Source: Litorilinea aerophila (GTDB lineage: Bacteria; Chloroflexota; Anaerolineae; Caldilineales; Caldilineaceae). Taken from it: a stretch of DNA of 64,000 nt. Positions within the stretch are counted from its first letter, which is position 1. Each line of letters begins with the position of its first letter. The stretch lies in contig NZ_VIGC02000005.1 of assembly GCF_006569185.2 (NCBI RefSeq), forward strand, positions 62,001 through 126,000, given 5' to 3'. The position numbers and the translations under genes are program-made. The notes under the pieces were generated by a model that saw nothing but the letters and a program-made list of their open reading frames with translations, searched no databases and was not told where the DNA came from. Positions 9,073-19,163 of this stretch are shown here, one piece after another.

Positions 9073-10104
9073 ATGAGCAGACACTACTACGGGGGGCAGG
9101 CTGTCCTGGAAGGCGTCATGATGCGGGGGCGCAAGGCCATGGCTGTCGCAGTCCGCACGCCCCAGGGCCACATCGTGGTCCACGAAGAACCCCTCACCGC
9201 CAAAATTTACACCAGCACATGGGGCAAATGGCCTTTCGTGCGGGGCATCGCCATGTTGTGGGATGCCCTGGGGCTCGGGATGCGAGCCCTACTCTGGAGC
9301 GCCGAGGTTGCCTCTCAGGAAGAGGGGGAAGAGCCGGTGGAGTTCTCCGGCCCCGTTGCCTGGACCACCATCGCTGCCAGCCTGGCCGTTGCCATTGTCC
9401 TCTTCTTTCTCATTCCCACCTGGATCAGCCGCTGGCTGGCTTCCCTGCTGAACGATCATCCCATGGTGGATGCCCTGCTGGAAGGGGGAATCCGGCTGCT
9501 CCTCTTTTTGATCTACCTGTACGCCATCGGCCGCTTGCCGGATATCCAGCGGGTCTTCGGCTACCACGGCGCCGAACACAAGACCATCAACGCCTATGAG
9601 GCCGGGGCCGCCCTGACGGTCGATCAGGTCCGGCCCTTCAGCGTCCAGCATACCCGCTGTGGCACCAGCTTTCTCCTCTACGTGCTGGTGATCAGCATCT
9701 TCCTCTTCGCCCCGTTGACCTTTGCCGGGGTCCAGCCGGGCTGGCTGGCCCTGGTCCTGCGTTTTGTGACTCGCCTGCTCCTGGTGCCGGTGGTGGCCAG
9801 CATCGCCTACGAGATCATCCGTTTCAGCGCGGCCCATGACGACAAGCCCCTCATGCGGGCGCTCATCGCGCCCGGCCTGGCCCTCCAGAAGATGACCACC
9901 CGGGAGCCGGACGACGCGATGATCGAGTGTGCCATCGCAGCCCTCCAGCCTGTCCTGGCCGCAGATGGTGTCATCTCCCAGGCCATCGCCCCGGGTGAGC
10001 CCCAGGGGAGCCCGGTCACCTCCGGTGGGGTCCATCCACCGGCGACGCCCACGGAGACACCCCATTCCCCCCCAGGGATGGCCAGGCCCTCCAGCGCGGA
10101 TTAA
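9073..10104 (+). CDS. DUF1385 family membrane protein (YqhQ-like)
   Basis: 343 aa. The N-terminal [17 protein letters not shown] signature and the central [14 protein letters not shown], with the following HTRCGTSF segment, are diagnostic of DUF1385. Several hydrophobic segments (around 90-115, 145-160, 205-225, 235-260) place it in the inner membrane. The conserved His/Glu/Cys residues suggest a metal or redox site, but no activity is established. The C-terminal 50 residues are Pro/Thr-rich and not part of the family. A strong promoter immediately precedes the ATG. Confidence 0.85.
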   Translation: MSRHYYGGQAVLEGVMMRGRKAMAVAVRTPQGHIVVHEEPLTAKIYTSTWGKWPFVRGIAMLWDALGLGMRALLWSAEVASQEEGEEPVEFSGPVAWTTIAASLAVAIVLFFLIPTWISRWLASLLNDHPMVDALLEGGIRLLLFLIYLYAIGRLPDIQRVFGYHGAEHKTINAYEAGAALTVDQVRPFSVQHTRCGTSFLLYVLVISIFLFAPLTFAGVQPGWLALVLRFVTRLLLVPVVASIAYEIIRFSAAHDDKPLMRALIAPGLALQKMTTREPDDAMIECAIAALQPVLAADGVISQAIAPGEPQGSPVTSGGVHPPATPTETPHSPPGMARPSSAD

Positions 10105-10152
10105 GGCTTCAAGCGGGCCGACTACCGCCGATTTCGAAACCCGGTCTTTGAA

Positions 10153-10359
10153 CTATTCCTCGTCGGGTTCGACCTGGACCACCAGCTCCAGGTCGTGCAC
10201 GTGGACCACGTCGCCGTGGCGCAATTTGCGGCCCCGACGGGTTTCTGTGACGCCGTTGACCTGCACAGCGCCCGAACGGATGAGGATTTTAGCTTCCCCT
10301 CCGCTGTGGACCACCCGGGCTAACTTGAGAAATTGATCCAGCTTGATGGTCTCTTCCAT
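10153..10359 (-). CDS. S4-domain RNA-binding protein (YbcJ/YaaA-like)
   Basis: 68 aa, essentially a single S4 fold: KLDQFLKLARVVHSGGEAK, then GAVQVNGVTETRRGRKL and a C-terminal acidic tail. Such small stand-alone S4 proteins bind RNA or ribosomal particles. The ATG at 10357-10359 has GGGAGG 9 nt upstream. The gene converges with the DUF1385 gene, leaving 48 bp between the two stop codons. Confidence 0.85.
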   Translation of the reverse strand: MEETIKLDQFLKLARVVHSGGEAKILIRSGAVQVNGVTETRRGRKLRHGDVVHVHDLELVVQVEPDEE

Positions 10360-10672
10360 GGCGATTCCCCTCCCGATGATTTCCTGTTCATTACTATCGT
10401 AGCTGCGCGTTTGTCGTCGTCCCTTCATCCGCCTGGGTGTGGCACCATCGGGCGGGCACGGCGGCCCGCCCCTACATACGGCGCAGCCGTCGCCGTCCCT
10501 GCACCCGCCTGGGGTCCATCGGGGGCGAAACGTCTGTGTTCGTCTGTGAAATCTATGGATCGGATCTGCAAAGATTCGGTACAAAAAAACAACTTGGGTG
10601 TAGCATGTGGAACATGCTACACCCAAGTTCGCTGAGATTCAATTGTGGACTCAGCCAGGAGATAGCCCCAGC
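10360..10672. other. intergenic region with family-3 hairpin repeats and a terminator
   Basis: No gene is supported. From about 10425 to 10530 it carries GC-rich hairpins such as GGGCGGGC-acggc-GGCCCGCCC. The stretch at 10489-10529 is nearly the same as 35878-35917 (shared core CACCCGCCTGGGGTC). The right-hand part is the terminator of the SH3 lipoprotein gene. Confidence 0.6.
10582..10629 (-). terminator. rho-independent terminator of the SH3 lipoprotein gene
   Basis: A perfect 17-bp stem (10591-10607 with 10613-10629, core CTTGGGTGTAGCATG) with a 5-nt loop is followed on the minus strand by GTTTTTTTG. It sits 43 bp after the lipoprotein stop codon. Confidence 0.9.
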
Positions 10673-11398
10673 TTACTGGCCAATCACCGCGAATTCAGCC
10701 GAGATCCAGCCGCCATCCTCGCTGAGCTCGGGCACCTCGATCTTGATCCACTGGCCGTCTTCGCTGATTTCCAGGATCCGGTAAACCTCGCCGTTGAAGA
10801 CGTTGCCGATCTTGTTGTCTTCTTCGGTGGTGGGGGCGCTGCGCACCCGCAGGGGCGTGCCATCGGTCTGGATGAGCACGTAGCCGGGCTCCGGCGTGAC
10901 CGCTGGCGCAGCTTCGCTGGCCTCGTCCTCAGCCGTCGCCTCTTCGGCGTTGGCTTCCCCGGCGGTGTCGGTGCTGGCGCTCGCCTCCACTTCCACCGTG
11001 GGGATATTGGTGATATCCCCTTCCAGGGTCACAAAGTTGGCCGAGACCCAGCCCTTGCCGTCAGGTGCGCTGGGGATGGCCAGCTGGATCCAGGCGCCGT
11101 CGGAGCTGATGGCCAGCACATCATATGTCTCGCCCTCTTTGACTCCGGCGATCATCTCGCTCTCGGTGGAAGGGGCTTCCCGCACCCGCAGGGAACGAGT
11201 GGCCACGGTCGCCCGGGCCGGTTCCACCTCGACCGCCGGCATCTGCTCGGTGCTCTCTGCCGGGCTGTTGCCAGCCTGTTCCAGGAGCGCCGGGTCCATG
11301 GGCAAGGCCGTGCAGCCGGCCAGCAGGGCAAAGGCCACCACCAGGACCAGGCTACCCATCAGCCGAGAACCGGTGTGCAGTGAAGTGATCCATTTCAT
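10673..11398 (-). CDS. secreted lipoprotein with two bacterial SH3 domains
   Basis: 241 aa from the ATG at 11396-11398, chosen because GAGG lies 9 nt upstream; in-frame ATGs 15 and 21 nt further upstream are less well placed. A lipobox LLAGC makes Cys29 the predicted lipidation site. Two SH3_3 domains follow (about 60-125 and 170-240), each with the LRVR.AP(S/T) entry motif and a W-(I/V)-x-A core, separated by a Glu/Ala-rich linker. SH3 domains of this type usually bind cell-wall peptides. It is monocistronic with its own terminator. Confidence 0.85.
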   Translation of the reverse strand: MKWITSLHTGSRLMGSLVLVVAFALLAGCTALPMDPALLEQAGNSPAESTEQMPAVEVEPARATVATRSLRVREAPSTESEMIAGVKEGETYDVLAISSDGAWIQLAIPSAPDGKGWVSANFVTLEGDITNIPTVEVEASASTDTAGEANAEEATAEDEASEAAPAVTPEPGYVLIQTDGTPLRVRSAPTTEEDNKIGNVFNGEVYRILEISEDGQWIKIEVPELSEDGGWISAEFAVIGQ

Positions 11399-11669
11399 AG
11401 AACTATCCCTCATCCTCATCTCATTTTTTCCACGCTTCAAATACAACCGCTTTTCCGCCTGCCGACCTCGTTTCCCCGGTGGATAATTCCTCCGGTGGGC
11501 ATGTTGGGGCGGCATTTCTGGGGGCGGGTTCCCCGGATATCCACGGGAAGGAGCCCCACGCAACCGATGGATCCACCGGCCGCAAAACACCGAACATTAT
11601 GGCACGCTTTCCAGGTGTAGCCAAAATTGGCCAGGGCCGGCGCAAATACTCACGACAGCACCCGGCTAC

Positions 11670-11764
11670 TACAGTCTGGCGTCGATACCACGGCAGAAAT
11701 TCCGGATGCCCTCTGGGCGCGCTCCCTCTGGTGGGTGCTATCGGCGAATTTCTGCCAGGGTTTA
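11670..11764 (+). mobile_element. 95-bp MITE-like element, copy A
   Basis: Left end TACAGTCTGGCG..., right end ...GGGTTTA. The ends form an imperfect inverted repeat (11 of 17 positions in the family consensus) and inner arms CGGCAGAAATTC/GAATTTCTGCC pair. It is flanked by identical 4-bp CTAC on both sides (11666-11669, 11765-11768), as expected for a target duplication. The right-hand CTA is the complement of the TAG stop of the DUF2723 gene. Other copies: 41943, 50372, 55620, 60534. Confidence 0.75.
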
Positions 11765-13672
11765 CTACCCGCTGCCCGGCAGGGTAAAGGTGGTCTGCCC
11801 CAATTCGGCCAGGGTCTCGGCGTCGTAGAGGATCAGTCGCAGGCGGCTGGGCTGCACGGCCGGATCGGACCACGGCCCGGGCAGGTCCAGGTAGTAGACA
11901 TCCCGGATTCGTTCACCCGGCAGCCAGTGACGGGTGGATGAAACCAGGCGCAGGGGAAATTGGTCCGATACAGCTGGACGTCCATCGGGCCAGTGGACCA
12001 GGTTGCCGCTGCTGTCTTCCAGGCGCAGAGAGACCTTGGCCACCTGTTCCAGAGCCGTTTGCGGGCGCCAGTAGAGGGCCAGGCGGAGGGCCCGATTGCC
12101 GGGCTGCTCCAGCATCACCAGGTCGTACCCCTCCAGATGCAGACGCCCATCCATGAACCACTCGTCCCGGGGAAACTCGGGTTCCCCGCTCTGCGCCTCT
12201 CCCCGGGGCCACACCCGCACCAGCGGCCCTTCCCCGCTGAAGCTGTAGAGGTCCTCGATGCCCGCCAGCTCCCGGGTCAGGTAGACGGGCAGCCCGGCCT
12301 CGACCCCTTCGGCCACGGCTCGGCGTCGCTCCTCGGGATCATCGGCCACGACGCCGGTGGCGTTCTGGCCCAGGCCGGCAGCCTGCTGCATGTACAGGAG
12401 CGCGGTAATCTCCCCCTCCAGGCCAATCACCTGACTTTGGGGCGGAAAGGGCACGCTGGCCATGGCCACCGCATAGTTGTGGACCGACCACACCTGGCTG
12501 CGGTTGACAGCTGGGCCGCGGCCGCCAGTGCCCAGGGCCAGGAGGACGAGCAGGAAGGTACCGACCATCCTGCCTGACCAGGGGCGCAGCATCCGCCGCA
12601 GCCCGGCCAGGCCCGCGCCGGCAAAGAGGCCTACCACCAGAAAGGCCGGCAGCAAAAAGACCGGCACGTCGGCCACCTGATAGTGGAGGGCGAAGGCCAG
12701 GTGGCTCACCCACAGGAGCGCCAACAGGAGCCAGGGGGCGGCAGGCCGTTGTCGCCGGAGCACGATCCAGGCCACGCCCAGGAGGGCCAGCCCCAATCCC
12801 ACCAGCCCCACCTGCTCCTGGAACAGGCCAAACCACCAGGCCGGCGTCCGCTCCAGGGCGAAGGGGTTGTCGGTCAGAAAGCGAAAGTACCCCCGGGCCA
12901 ACACATGATCCCAGAACCCCTGCCAGGTGTTCGCGTAGCTGCCGTGGAGGTCCCGCACCCCCATGGCCGCGCGCACGGGCAGATAGAGATAGAGCAGGAG
13001 CGGGCCGCCCAATGCCGCCAGCCAGGCCAGCCAGTGACGCCCCGGCCGCCAGAGGCCCGGCACGCGCCAGAGCAGGTAGAGACCCACGGCAGGCAGGGCC
13101 AGCAGGGTGGTCCGGTGATGGGCCAGGGCGAGCCCTACCACCACGCAGAGGAACGAAATCCGCCGGCGGGCTGCTGCCGGGTCGAGTTGGGGCAGATCCA
13201 GGGCCAGGTTGAGCATGGCGACCATCAGCAGGCCGTGGAGGGCGTACACTTCGGCCACGGTGGCCTGGCTCCACCAGACTGGCCCCAGGCCGAAGGCTAC
13301 GGTGCTGGCCAGCGCGGCCACCAGGTCGCAGCGGCCATCGTCCCGGCGGAAGAGGCGGCAGGCCAGCCGGAAGAGCAAGCCCAGGGTGGCCGCCGCGGCC
13401 AGGGCGCTGAACAGGTTCATTCGCCAGGCCCAGTTGCCCAGGGGGAACAACACCCGGCTCCAGAGGCCTCCCAGCAGGATGTAGAGGGGGTAGCCCGTCG
13501 GGTGGGCGATGCCGAAGGTCGGCCCCACCAGCTGGAATTCCAGGCTATCGTCGAACAGTTCTACGATACTCGGCGCCGCCGTGGCCCCGTAGAGGAAGAG
13601 CCCCCCCAGGCCGACGAGCCAACTCCACACCCGCTCCTGGCACAGGGCTGCCAGCAGTTGCTTGGATTTCAT
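11765..13672 (-). CDS. DUF2723 (TMEM260-like) polytopic membrane protein, putative glycosyltransferase
   Basis: 635 aa. The N-terminal half has about ten hydrophobic segments and the DUF2723 hallmark: an early acidic loop (VELFDDSLEFQ), the PTGYPLY segment and the VWWSQATVAEVYALH motif. Eukaryotic TMEM260 is a protein O-mannosyltransferase, and bacterial homologues are presumed GT-C-type enzymes. The last 200 residues are a soluble, probably external beta-rich domain (YWRPQT.., SLRLEDSSGNLV). The ATG at 13670-13672 has no Shine-Dalgarno, but TAGACT lies 8 nt upstream (13681-13686). The TAG stop is made by the flank of a 95-bp element. Confidence 0.8.
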   Translation of the reverse strand: MKSKQLLAALCQERVWSWLVGLGGLFLYGATAAPSIVELFDDSLEFQLVGPTFGIAHPTGYPLYILLGGLWSRVLFPLGNWAWRMNLFSALAAAATLGLLFRLACRLFRRDDGRCDLVAALASTVAFGLGPVWWSQATVAEVYALHGLLMVAMLNLALDLPQLDPAAARRRISFLCVVVGLALAHHRTTLLALPAVGLYLLWRVPGLWRPGRHWLAWLAALGGPLLLYLYLPVRAAMGVRDLHGSYANTWQGFWDHVLARGYFRFLTDNPFALERTPAWWFGLFQEQVGLVGLGLALLGVAWIVLRRQRPAAPWLLLALLWVSHLAFALHYQVADVPVFLLPAFLVVGLFAGAGLAGLRRMLRPWSGRMVGTFLLVLLALGTGGRGPAVNRSQVWSVHNYAVAMASVPFPPQSQVIGLEGEITALLYMQQAAGLGQNATGVVADDPEERRRAVAEGVEAGLPVYLTRELAGIEDLYSFSGEGPLVRVWPRGEAQSGEPEFPRDEWFMDGRLHLEGYDLVMLEQPGNRALRLALYWRPQTALEQVAKVSLRLEDSSGNLVHWPDGRPAVSDQFPLRLVSSTRHWLPGERIRDVYYLDLPGPWSDPAVQPSRLRLILYDAETLAELGQTTFTLPGSG

Positions 13673-13851
13673 AGGGGTGAAGTCTACCACAACCCGGCCC
13701 AGAACCCAGACGGGACGGCGCCGCATCCGCCAGAGGCCGTCGACTTTGTGGATACACCGGTGATTTGGTATCATACAGGCCCGATTCATTCTGGACAGAA
13801 CCGCATAGCACCGACGTCAGGCGCGTATGGGGTGAGCGGACTTATCACAAT

Positions 13852-15459
13852 ATGGATCATCGAATCAAATCGATTACACATGTTTTCCTGGCCGGCGCCC
13901 TGGGTTGGTTGACCCTGGCCCTCTGGCCGACCCCCCTCCTGGCTCAAACCCCCGAGACGCCTCAGACTCTCTGGACTGCCTCCCAGAACGGTGGGCTGAC
14001 GGTGCCCACCTACTGGTTTGTGCTGGCTTCCGGGCTGGCGCTGCTGGTTCCTGCCGGGCTGACCCTGGTGGCGGTCTCCGGCCTGGAGCCGGGCCGGGCC
14101 TGGGATGCCGCGCTGGGCGGAGTGGCTGCCATGGGCCTGGCTGCCCTGGGCTACTGGGCCATCGGGTTCGCCCTCCACTTTGGCGGCGTGGGCCTGGTGT
14201 ACGATCTACCCGGCCTGCGCGATCTGGTCTGGGAGTGGAGCCCGCTCCCCTCGGACTGGGGAACCGGCTGGGGGATGGCTGGCCTGAGCGGCTGGTTCCT
14301 GGCCGGCCGGGATGTGACGCCCTTGACCTACGCCCTGTTCCTTGCCCACCTTCCCTGGGTCTTGACTGCGGCGCTCCTGCCCAACCTGGCCCTGCGGGGC
14401 CGGGCGCCGGTAACTGCCACCCTGTTGCTGCCCCTGCTCATGGGAGGCTTCATCTATCCCCTGGCCGGGAACTGGGTGCGCGGAGGCGGCTGGCTGGGCG
14501 CATTGGGCCGTAACCTGAACCTGGGCCATGGCCTGGTGGACTTTGGCGGTGCCGGCACGGTGCATCTGGTGGCTGCGGGCGTGGCCCTGGCCGCCCTGGT
14601 GGTCTGGGTCCCCCGACGTCCCCGGCGCCCCGTGGCCGCCACGCCGGTGCCACCGGCCCAGTTGCCATTGCTGGCCGTGGCCGGCAGCCTTCTCTTTCTA
14701 GCTGGCAGCCTGGGATGGCTGTGGAGCAACCCCCTCCAGGTCTCGGCCTTGCAGGAGGTGGCCCTGTTGCGGGGCAGTGTCAACCTGATCCTGTTCGCCT
14801 GTGGCGGCGTCCTGGTTCCGCTGATCTACACCTGGTTTGTCACCGGGACCAGCAGCCCGGTCCTGAGCGCGCGGGGGCTGACGGCTGGCGTGGTGGCCGG
14901 CCTGGCGGTGGGGCCCTTTGTGCAGCCCGCCCCGGCCTTTCTCATTGGCTTCCTGGCCGGGCTCACGGTACCCTTTATCACCTTTCTGGTGGACGGCATC
15001 CTGCGTCTGGACGATGCCACCGGCACCATCAGCGTCAGCGGCATTCCCGCGGTGGTGGGGTTGCTCCTCCTGGCCATCTTCGCCGACGGGACGGCCGGCC
15101 AGGGCTGGCATTTGACCGGTGTGGAAAGCTACCTGGGCGTCACGGGGCAGGGTGTCTCTGGACTGTTGGTGGCGCCGGGCTATCAGATCGATTTTCCGGG
15201 ACAGCTACAGGCCCAAATTATCGGTATCTTGACCCTGGGGTTATGGGGCTTTCTGGTGGGGATGATCATCTGCGCGCCCCTGGGGCTCTTGCTCTACAGC
15301 CTGCGCCGGGCCGGCGTCACCAGTGGACAGAGTCTACCGACTGCGGACCTGGCCGATGGCCGGCCTGAGGGTCGCTCTTCGCTGCACCCGGAGCCTCTGT
15401 CGTCGCCCCTGGGCTCCCCGGCCAATCCGGTCAATCCTTCGGTCAGCCGGGAGGGCTAG
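13852..15459 (+). CDS. Amt/Mep/Rh-family channel-like membrane protein lacking the second pore His
   Basis: 535 aa with a signal-like N-terminus (residues 11-31) and about eleven hydrophobic segments. The family core is recognisable: [15 protein letters not shown] corresponds to the DFAGG..VH region of AmtB and supplies the first pore histidine (H238). The region equal to GVHGVGG in AmtB reads [11 protein letters not shown], so the second twin His is Ser396. Ammonium conduction may therefore be altered, or the protein may be a sensor-like paralogue; no GlnK gene is near. The C-terminal 60 residues are Pro/Ser-rich. The chosen ATG precedes the signal-like segment; no clear Shine-Dalgarno. It overlaps fmt by 17 bp tail to tail. 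Confidence 0.75.
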   Translation: MDHRIKSITHVFLAGALGWLTLALWPTPLLAQTPETPQTLWTASQNGGLTVPTYWFVLASGLALLVPAGLTLVAVSGLEPGRAWDAALGGVAAMGLAALGYWAIGFALHFGGVGLVYDLPGLRDLVWEWSPLPSDWGTGWGMAGLSGWFLAGRDVTPLTYALFLAHLPWVLTAALLPNLALRGRAPVTATLLLPLLMGGFIYPLAGNWVRGGGWLGALGRNLNLGHGLVDFGGAGTVHLVAAGVALAALVVWVPRRPRRPVAATPVPPAQLPLLAVAGSLLFLAGSLGWLWSNPLQVSALQEVALLRGSVNLILFACGGVLVPLIYTWFVTGTSSPVLSARGLTAGVVAGLAVGPFVQPAPAFLIGFLAGLTVPFITFLVDGILRLDDATGTISVSGIPAVVGLLLLAIFADGTAGQGWHLTGVESYLGVTGQGVSGLLVAPGYQIDFPGQLQAQIIGILTLGLWGFLVGMIICAPLGLLLYSLRRAGVTSGQSLPTADLADGRPEGRSSLHPEPLSSPLGSPANPVNPSVSREG

Positions 15460-16435
15460 CACCCTCGCCTTCTTCCGCTCCTAGCCTGGAACCCACAAAT
15501 TCAGGCGCACCGTTGACGAAGCTCTGGATGTCCATGCTGCGTTTCCCCGCGGGCTGGACTTCCTGGAGCAGCAAGAGATCCTGGCCGGTGCCTACCGCCG
15601 GCCCTTCCTCACTCTGGACGACCAAACCCGGCTCGGCCTGGCCTGGCACTACCCGGGCCCGCCAGATTTTGAACGGCTGGCCACGCCAGAAGGTGTAGGC
15701 GCTGGGCCAGGGTGTATAGGCGCGGGTCATCCGCTCGATCTGGACGGCGGGCTTGTGCCAGTTGATCTGGCCGTCCTCCTTTTTAATCAGGCGGCAGATG
15801 GACGGCGTGCCGGGGAGGTCGCTCTGGGGGATGGGTGAGACCTCTCCAGCCAGCCAGCGGGGCAGGGTGCGAACCAGCAGTGATGCGCCCAGCTCGGCCA
15901 GGCGTTGGCTCAGGCTTTCGGTGGTGTCCTCGGGGCGGATGGCTTCCCGTTCCTGGGCCAGCACCGGGCCCGTGTCCATTCCCTCATCCATCAGCATAAT
16001 GGAGACGCCGGTTTCGGTTTCGCCGTTGAGAATGGCGGCGGCAATGGGCGACGCCCCCCGATAGGCGGGCAGCAGGCTGGCATGGACGTTGAGGCAGCCG
16101 AAGGCGGGGATCTCCAGCACCGATTTGGGCAGGATCAGGCCGTAGGCCGCGACCACGATCACATCCGGCGCCTGGGCGGCCAGGGCGTCCACCGCGGCCG
16201 GGTCTTTGCGCAGGCGTGCCGGTTGTAGCACGGGCAGCCCCTGGGCCTGGGCAAACTGCTTGACAGGACTGGCCGTCAGTGTCCGCCGGCGGCCGGCAGG
16301 CCGGTCCGGCTGGGTCACCACGGCCACCACCTGCCAGCCGTGGGCGGGTCCCTGCTCGTGGAGGGCCTGGAGGGTGGGCACGGCAAAGTCCGGCGTGCCC
16401 ATGAAGAGAATGCGAACGGTGGTGTGGGTGCTCAT
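15443..16435 (-). CDS. fmt: methionyl-tRNA formyltransferase
   Basis: 330 aa. Transfers a formyl group from 10-formyl-THF to Met-tRNA(fMet). Residues 1-200 carry the formyltransferase fold with [12 protein letters not shown], the catalytic [12 protein letters not shown] (Asn, His) and the MDEGMDTGP loop supplying the catalytic Asp. The C-terminal OB-like domain begins near INWHKPA and includes [12 protein letters not shown]. The ATG at 16433-16435 is 7 nt after TACAAT, so the mRNA may be leaderless; an ATG three codons upstream overlaps that hexamer. def is not adjacent. The last residues overlap the Amt-like gene. Confidence 0.95.
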   Translation of the reverse strand: MSTHTTVRILFMGTPDFAVPTLQALHEQGPAHGWQVVAVVTQPDRPAGRRRTLTASPVKQFAQAQGLPVLQPARLRKDPAAVDALAAQAPDVIVVAAYGLILPKSVLEIPAFGCLNVHASLLPAYRGASPIAAAILNGETETGVSIMLMDEGMDTGPVLAQEREAIRPEDTTESLSQRLAELGASLLVRTLPRWLAGEVSPIPQSDLPGTPSICRLIKKEDGQINWHKPAVQIERMTRAYTPWPSAYTFWRGQPFKIWRARVVPGQAEPGLVVQSEEGPAVGTGQDLLLLQEVQPAGKRSMDIQSFVNGAPEFVGSRLGAEEGEGASPPG

Positions 16436-16442
16436 GGGGGGC

Positions 16443-16448
16443 ATTGTA
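16443..16448 (-). promoter_or_regulatory. -10 hexamer of a probable leaderless fmt promoter
   Basis: TACAAT on the minus strand, 7 nt before the fmt ATG; no Shine-Dalgarno is present. The -35 region is weak. Confidence 0.5.
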
Positions 16449-16556
16449 GCATACCTGATGTAGCCCGGCGTAAATCGGATTTGCGCCCTCTGCGTCTTTA
16501 TGTGAAAAAATGCCCTTTTTGCAGGGGCGTCATTGGCCTATTTTCACCGGGCCGCA

Positions 16557-17492
16557 CTAGGGCGCCTGCCGGCTATGCAGCAGCTCTTTGGCTTCATCCA
16601 GGGTCGGTTGGGCCTCGGTGCCGCCTGGGGCGCGGGTGGAGAGGGCGCCACAGGCGCAGGCCAGGCCCAGGGTTTCAACCAGGGGCCAGCCGTGGAGGAA
16701 GCCGTACACGAAACCGGCGTCGAAGCTGTCGCCGGCGCCGGTGGTATCCACCACCGGGACGGTAAAGCCGGGATCCCAAACGGTTTGGCCATCCTGGCGG
16801 GCCACTGCCCCTTGGGCGCCCCGCTTCACGGCCACCAGGGGCAGGCGGGCGGCCAGGGCATCCAGGGCCTGTTCCAGGCTGTCGGCCCGGGCGATGGCCA
16901 GCGCCTCCTGTTCATTGGGGAGGAAGAGGTCCACGTGGGGCCAGAGGTGCTCCAGGCCGCTATCCCAGCGTTCAGCCGGATCCCAGTTGGTATCCATGGA
17001 GACGGTGGCGCCCTGTTTGTGGGCAGCCGCCAGCAGGTCGGCCAGGCCAGGCTGGAGGGCGTGTTGCAGGAAGTAGCTGGAGACATGGACATGGCGGGCC
17101 TGGGCCAGCAACGCCCGGTCGACCATCTCGGCCTCCAGGCGATTGATGGCGCCCAGGTAGGTCAGCAAGGCCCGATCTCCCTGGTGGTGGAGGATCACCG
17201 TCATCCCGGTCTTGAGGGATGGGTCGACGATCACGCCGGTGGTGTCGATCTTGCGGGCCTGCAGTTGTTCCAGCATGTAGCGGCCGAACAGGTCCTGGCC
17301 GACTACGCCGCAGTAGGCTACCCGCAGGCCCAGCCGTGCGGCGCCACAGGCAAAGATGGTGCCAGAGCCGCCGATGGCCAGGGTGGCATCCTGGATGACT
17401 TTTTCCACCTGCCCGAATTCGGGGCGAGCATCTCCAGAGAGGATCAGGTCGACGTTGATTTCGCCCAGGACGAGGATGTCAAACATGTGCAT
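16557..17492 (-). CDS. PfkB-family sugar kinase
   Basis: 311 aa. Ribokinase-fold enzyme that phosphorylates a sugar or related substrate with ATP. Seen: the N-terminal LGEINVDL segment, the [15 protein letters not shown] signature 1 region, and the C-terminal [13 protein letters not shown] signature with the catalytic base Asp. The substrate cannot be read from sequence. ATG at 17490-17492 chosen; a second ATG two codons later is equally possible, and neither has a good Shine-Dalgarno. It has its own promoter at 17547-17575. Confidence 0.88.
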   Translation of the reverse strand: MHMFDILVLGEINVDLILSGDARPEFGQVEKVIQDATLAIGGSGTIFACGAARLGLRVAYCGVVGQDLFGRYMLEQLQARKIDTTGVIVDPSLKTGMTVILHHQGDRALLTYLGAINRLEAEMVDRALLAQARHVHVSSYFLQHALQPGLADLLAAAHKQGATVSMDTNWDPAERWDSGLEHLWPHVDLFLPNEQEALAIARADSLEQALDALAARLPLVAVKRGAQGAVARQDGQTVWDPGFTVPVVDTTGAGDSFDAGFVYGFLHGWPLVETLGLACACGALSTRAPGGTEAQPTLDEAKELLHSRQAP

Positions 17493-17546
17493 GGCGCTGT
17501 GGGTCGGTTGGAATGGTTTCAGCGACGAAGCGGGGGAATCCGGGCC

Positions 17547-17575
17547 AGTGTAGCCGGTCGGCTGGGAAAAGTCAA
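17547..17575 (-). promoter_or_regulatory. promoter of the PfkB-family kinase gene
   Basis: On the minus strand TTGACT, 17 bp, TACACT. Predicted start near 17540, about 48 nt before the ATG. Confidence 0.75.
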
Positions 17576-17704
17576 GACGTCGGCTGCTCGTTTTTCGTGC
17601 TTTGCTGACTGATTGTGATGGGTTGTGAGCGACCTGCCAACCGATCTGCCTCAGCACATCTGGTCATCCCCTGAAAATGGCCCGATTTTACCTCCCGACA
17701 GGCC

Positions 17705-17733
17705 TTGACAAACCCGCCTGGCTCGCCCATAAT
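17705..17733 (+). promoter_or_regulatory. promoter of the SIS-domain gene
   Basis: TTGACA (17705-17710), 17 bp, CATAAT (17728-17733); the best -35 match in this region. It implies a leader of about 125 nt before the SIS gene, containing GGGAGGGCGG and a short ATG-initiated frame that ends in ATGA at 17877-17880. Confidence 0.7.
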
Positions 17734-17864
17734 GCCCCTATACCTTGAACTTTGATGGATTCCATGAACTTTTTTGAGCGTTTTTTGTTTCTTCCCGGAT
17801 TGGGCTATTTCCCCTCTTTTTCCGGCACCTTCGGGAGGGCGGTAAGGCTGCCGATGAACATGGA

Positions 17865-18935
17865 ATGGAACGGACTATGACGTCACGAGGACAACACACC
17901 TTCGCCGAAATCATGAGCCAGGCGACCGCCTGGTCCGCGGCCCTGGCAGAATTTCAGGGCCGGGTGGAGCAGGTGCAGGCCGCCTGGGACGACGCCGCAC
18001 CTACCCGGGTGCTCTTCACCGGTTGCGGCTCCACCTACTACCTCTCCCTCATCGCTGCATCCATCCTCCAGGGGCTGACGGGCATTCCGGCCCGGGGTGT
18101 GCCGGCCTCGGAATTGGTGCTCTTTCCCCACCATGTGACCGCCGACCCAGGCCGCACCCTCCTGGTGGCCATCTCCCGCTCTGGCACCACCTCGGAGACC
18201 ATCGCCGCGGTCAGCCGCTTCCGGCAGATGGGCGGCCGGCGGGTCTGGTGTGTGACCTGCTACCCGGATACGCCCCTGGCCCAGGAGAGCGATCTGGTCT
18301 TGCCCGCCGAGGCGGCCCAGGAAGAGAGCGTGGCCCAGACCCGCTCCTTCAGCACCATGTTGGTGCTGGTTCAGGCATTGGCCGCCACCGTGGCCCATGA
18401 GCCGCTGGACGCCCTCTTTTCCCTGCCGCCGGCTGGGGAGGCTCTGCTGGAGGCCACAGCCGGGGAGATGGAAGGGCTGGGCAACCGCCTGGAGCTGTGC
18501 CGCTATTTCTTCCTGGGATCCGGGCCCCAGTACGGCGTGGCCTGTGAAGCCATGCTGAAGCTCAAGGAGATGTCCATCACCCACAGCGAAGCCTACCACG
18601 CCCTGGAATTTCGCCATGGCCCCAAGGCCATGGTCGATGGCGAAACGCTGGCCGTGGGTCTCCTCTCCCGCCGTGCCTTCGACCATGAGCGGGCGGTGCT
18701 GATGGAGACCGGCGAGATGGCGGCCACCATCCTGGCCCTGAGTCCCGCCGAACCCATCGCTGGCGCCATCAACGTACAACTGCCCACTGCGCTGCCCGAG
18801 TGGACGCTCCCACCCCTCTACCTGCCCCCACTCCAGCTGCTGGCCTACCATCGGGCCATGGCCAAGGGTCTGGACCCCGATCGCCCGCGGCATCTGGAGG
18901 CCGTGGTGGTTTTAGACCCCGATTCCCTGGCCTGA
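17865..18935 (+). CDS. SIS-domain sugar isomerase-type protein (GlmS-isomerase/AgaS-like)
   Basis: 356 aa with two SIS domains: residues about 30-170 (LFTGCGSTYYLS, AISRSGTTSET) and 200-340 (FLGSGPQYGVACEAMLKLKEM, YHALEFRHGP). This is the arrangement of the GlmS isomerase half and of AgaS/FrlB-type deglycases; there is no glutaminase domain, so it acts on an already aminated or phosphorylated sugar. The EFRHGP motif includes the conserved catalytic-region Glu-His. Start is either ATG 17865 or ATG 17877; the latter overlaps a short upstream frame in ATGA. It has its own promoter. Confidence 0.85.
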   Translation: MERTMTSRGQHTFAEIMSQATAWSAALAEFQGRVEQVQAAWDDAAPTRVLFTGCGSTYYLSLIAASILQGLTGIPARGVPASELVLFPHHVTADPGRTLLVAISRSGTTSETIAAVSRFRQMGGRRVWCVTCYPDTPLAQESDLVLPAEAAQEESVAQTRSFSTMLVLVQALAATVAHEPLDALFSLPPAGEALLEATAGEMEGLGNRLELCRYFFLGSGPQYGVACEAMLKLKEMSITHSEAYHALEFRHGPKAMVDGETLAVGLLSRRAFDHERAVLMETGEMAATILALSPAEPIAGAINVQLPTALPEWTLPPLYLPPLQLLAYHRAMAKGLDPDRPRHLEAVVVLDPDSLA

Positions 18936-19163
18936 GTTCCCTCCCTGCTGGATCGGACGTTTTCTCGCGCCCGGATCCTGATCTTTGGTCCAGCGGGGAG
19001 CTTCCCTTTTGGTCGCATCCGAACTGTCCCCAGGGGCGGCGTCTGCCGGCCCGTTTTCGCCTATCCTGTTGTCAACCGTTCAAGAAGAGCGGGAAGTCAA
19101 TCCACCAACACGCCGGGCTGCATTTTTGTGCCCGGCTATGCGGACAACAGAGAGGAGGCAACC

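Noticed and set aside
11666-11768. Integron attC site
   Set aside because: The 95-bp element has inverted arms and similar length, but no RYYYAAC/GTTRRRY core sites and no integrase.
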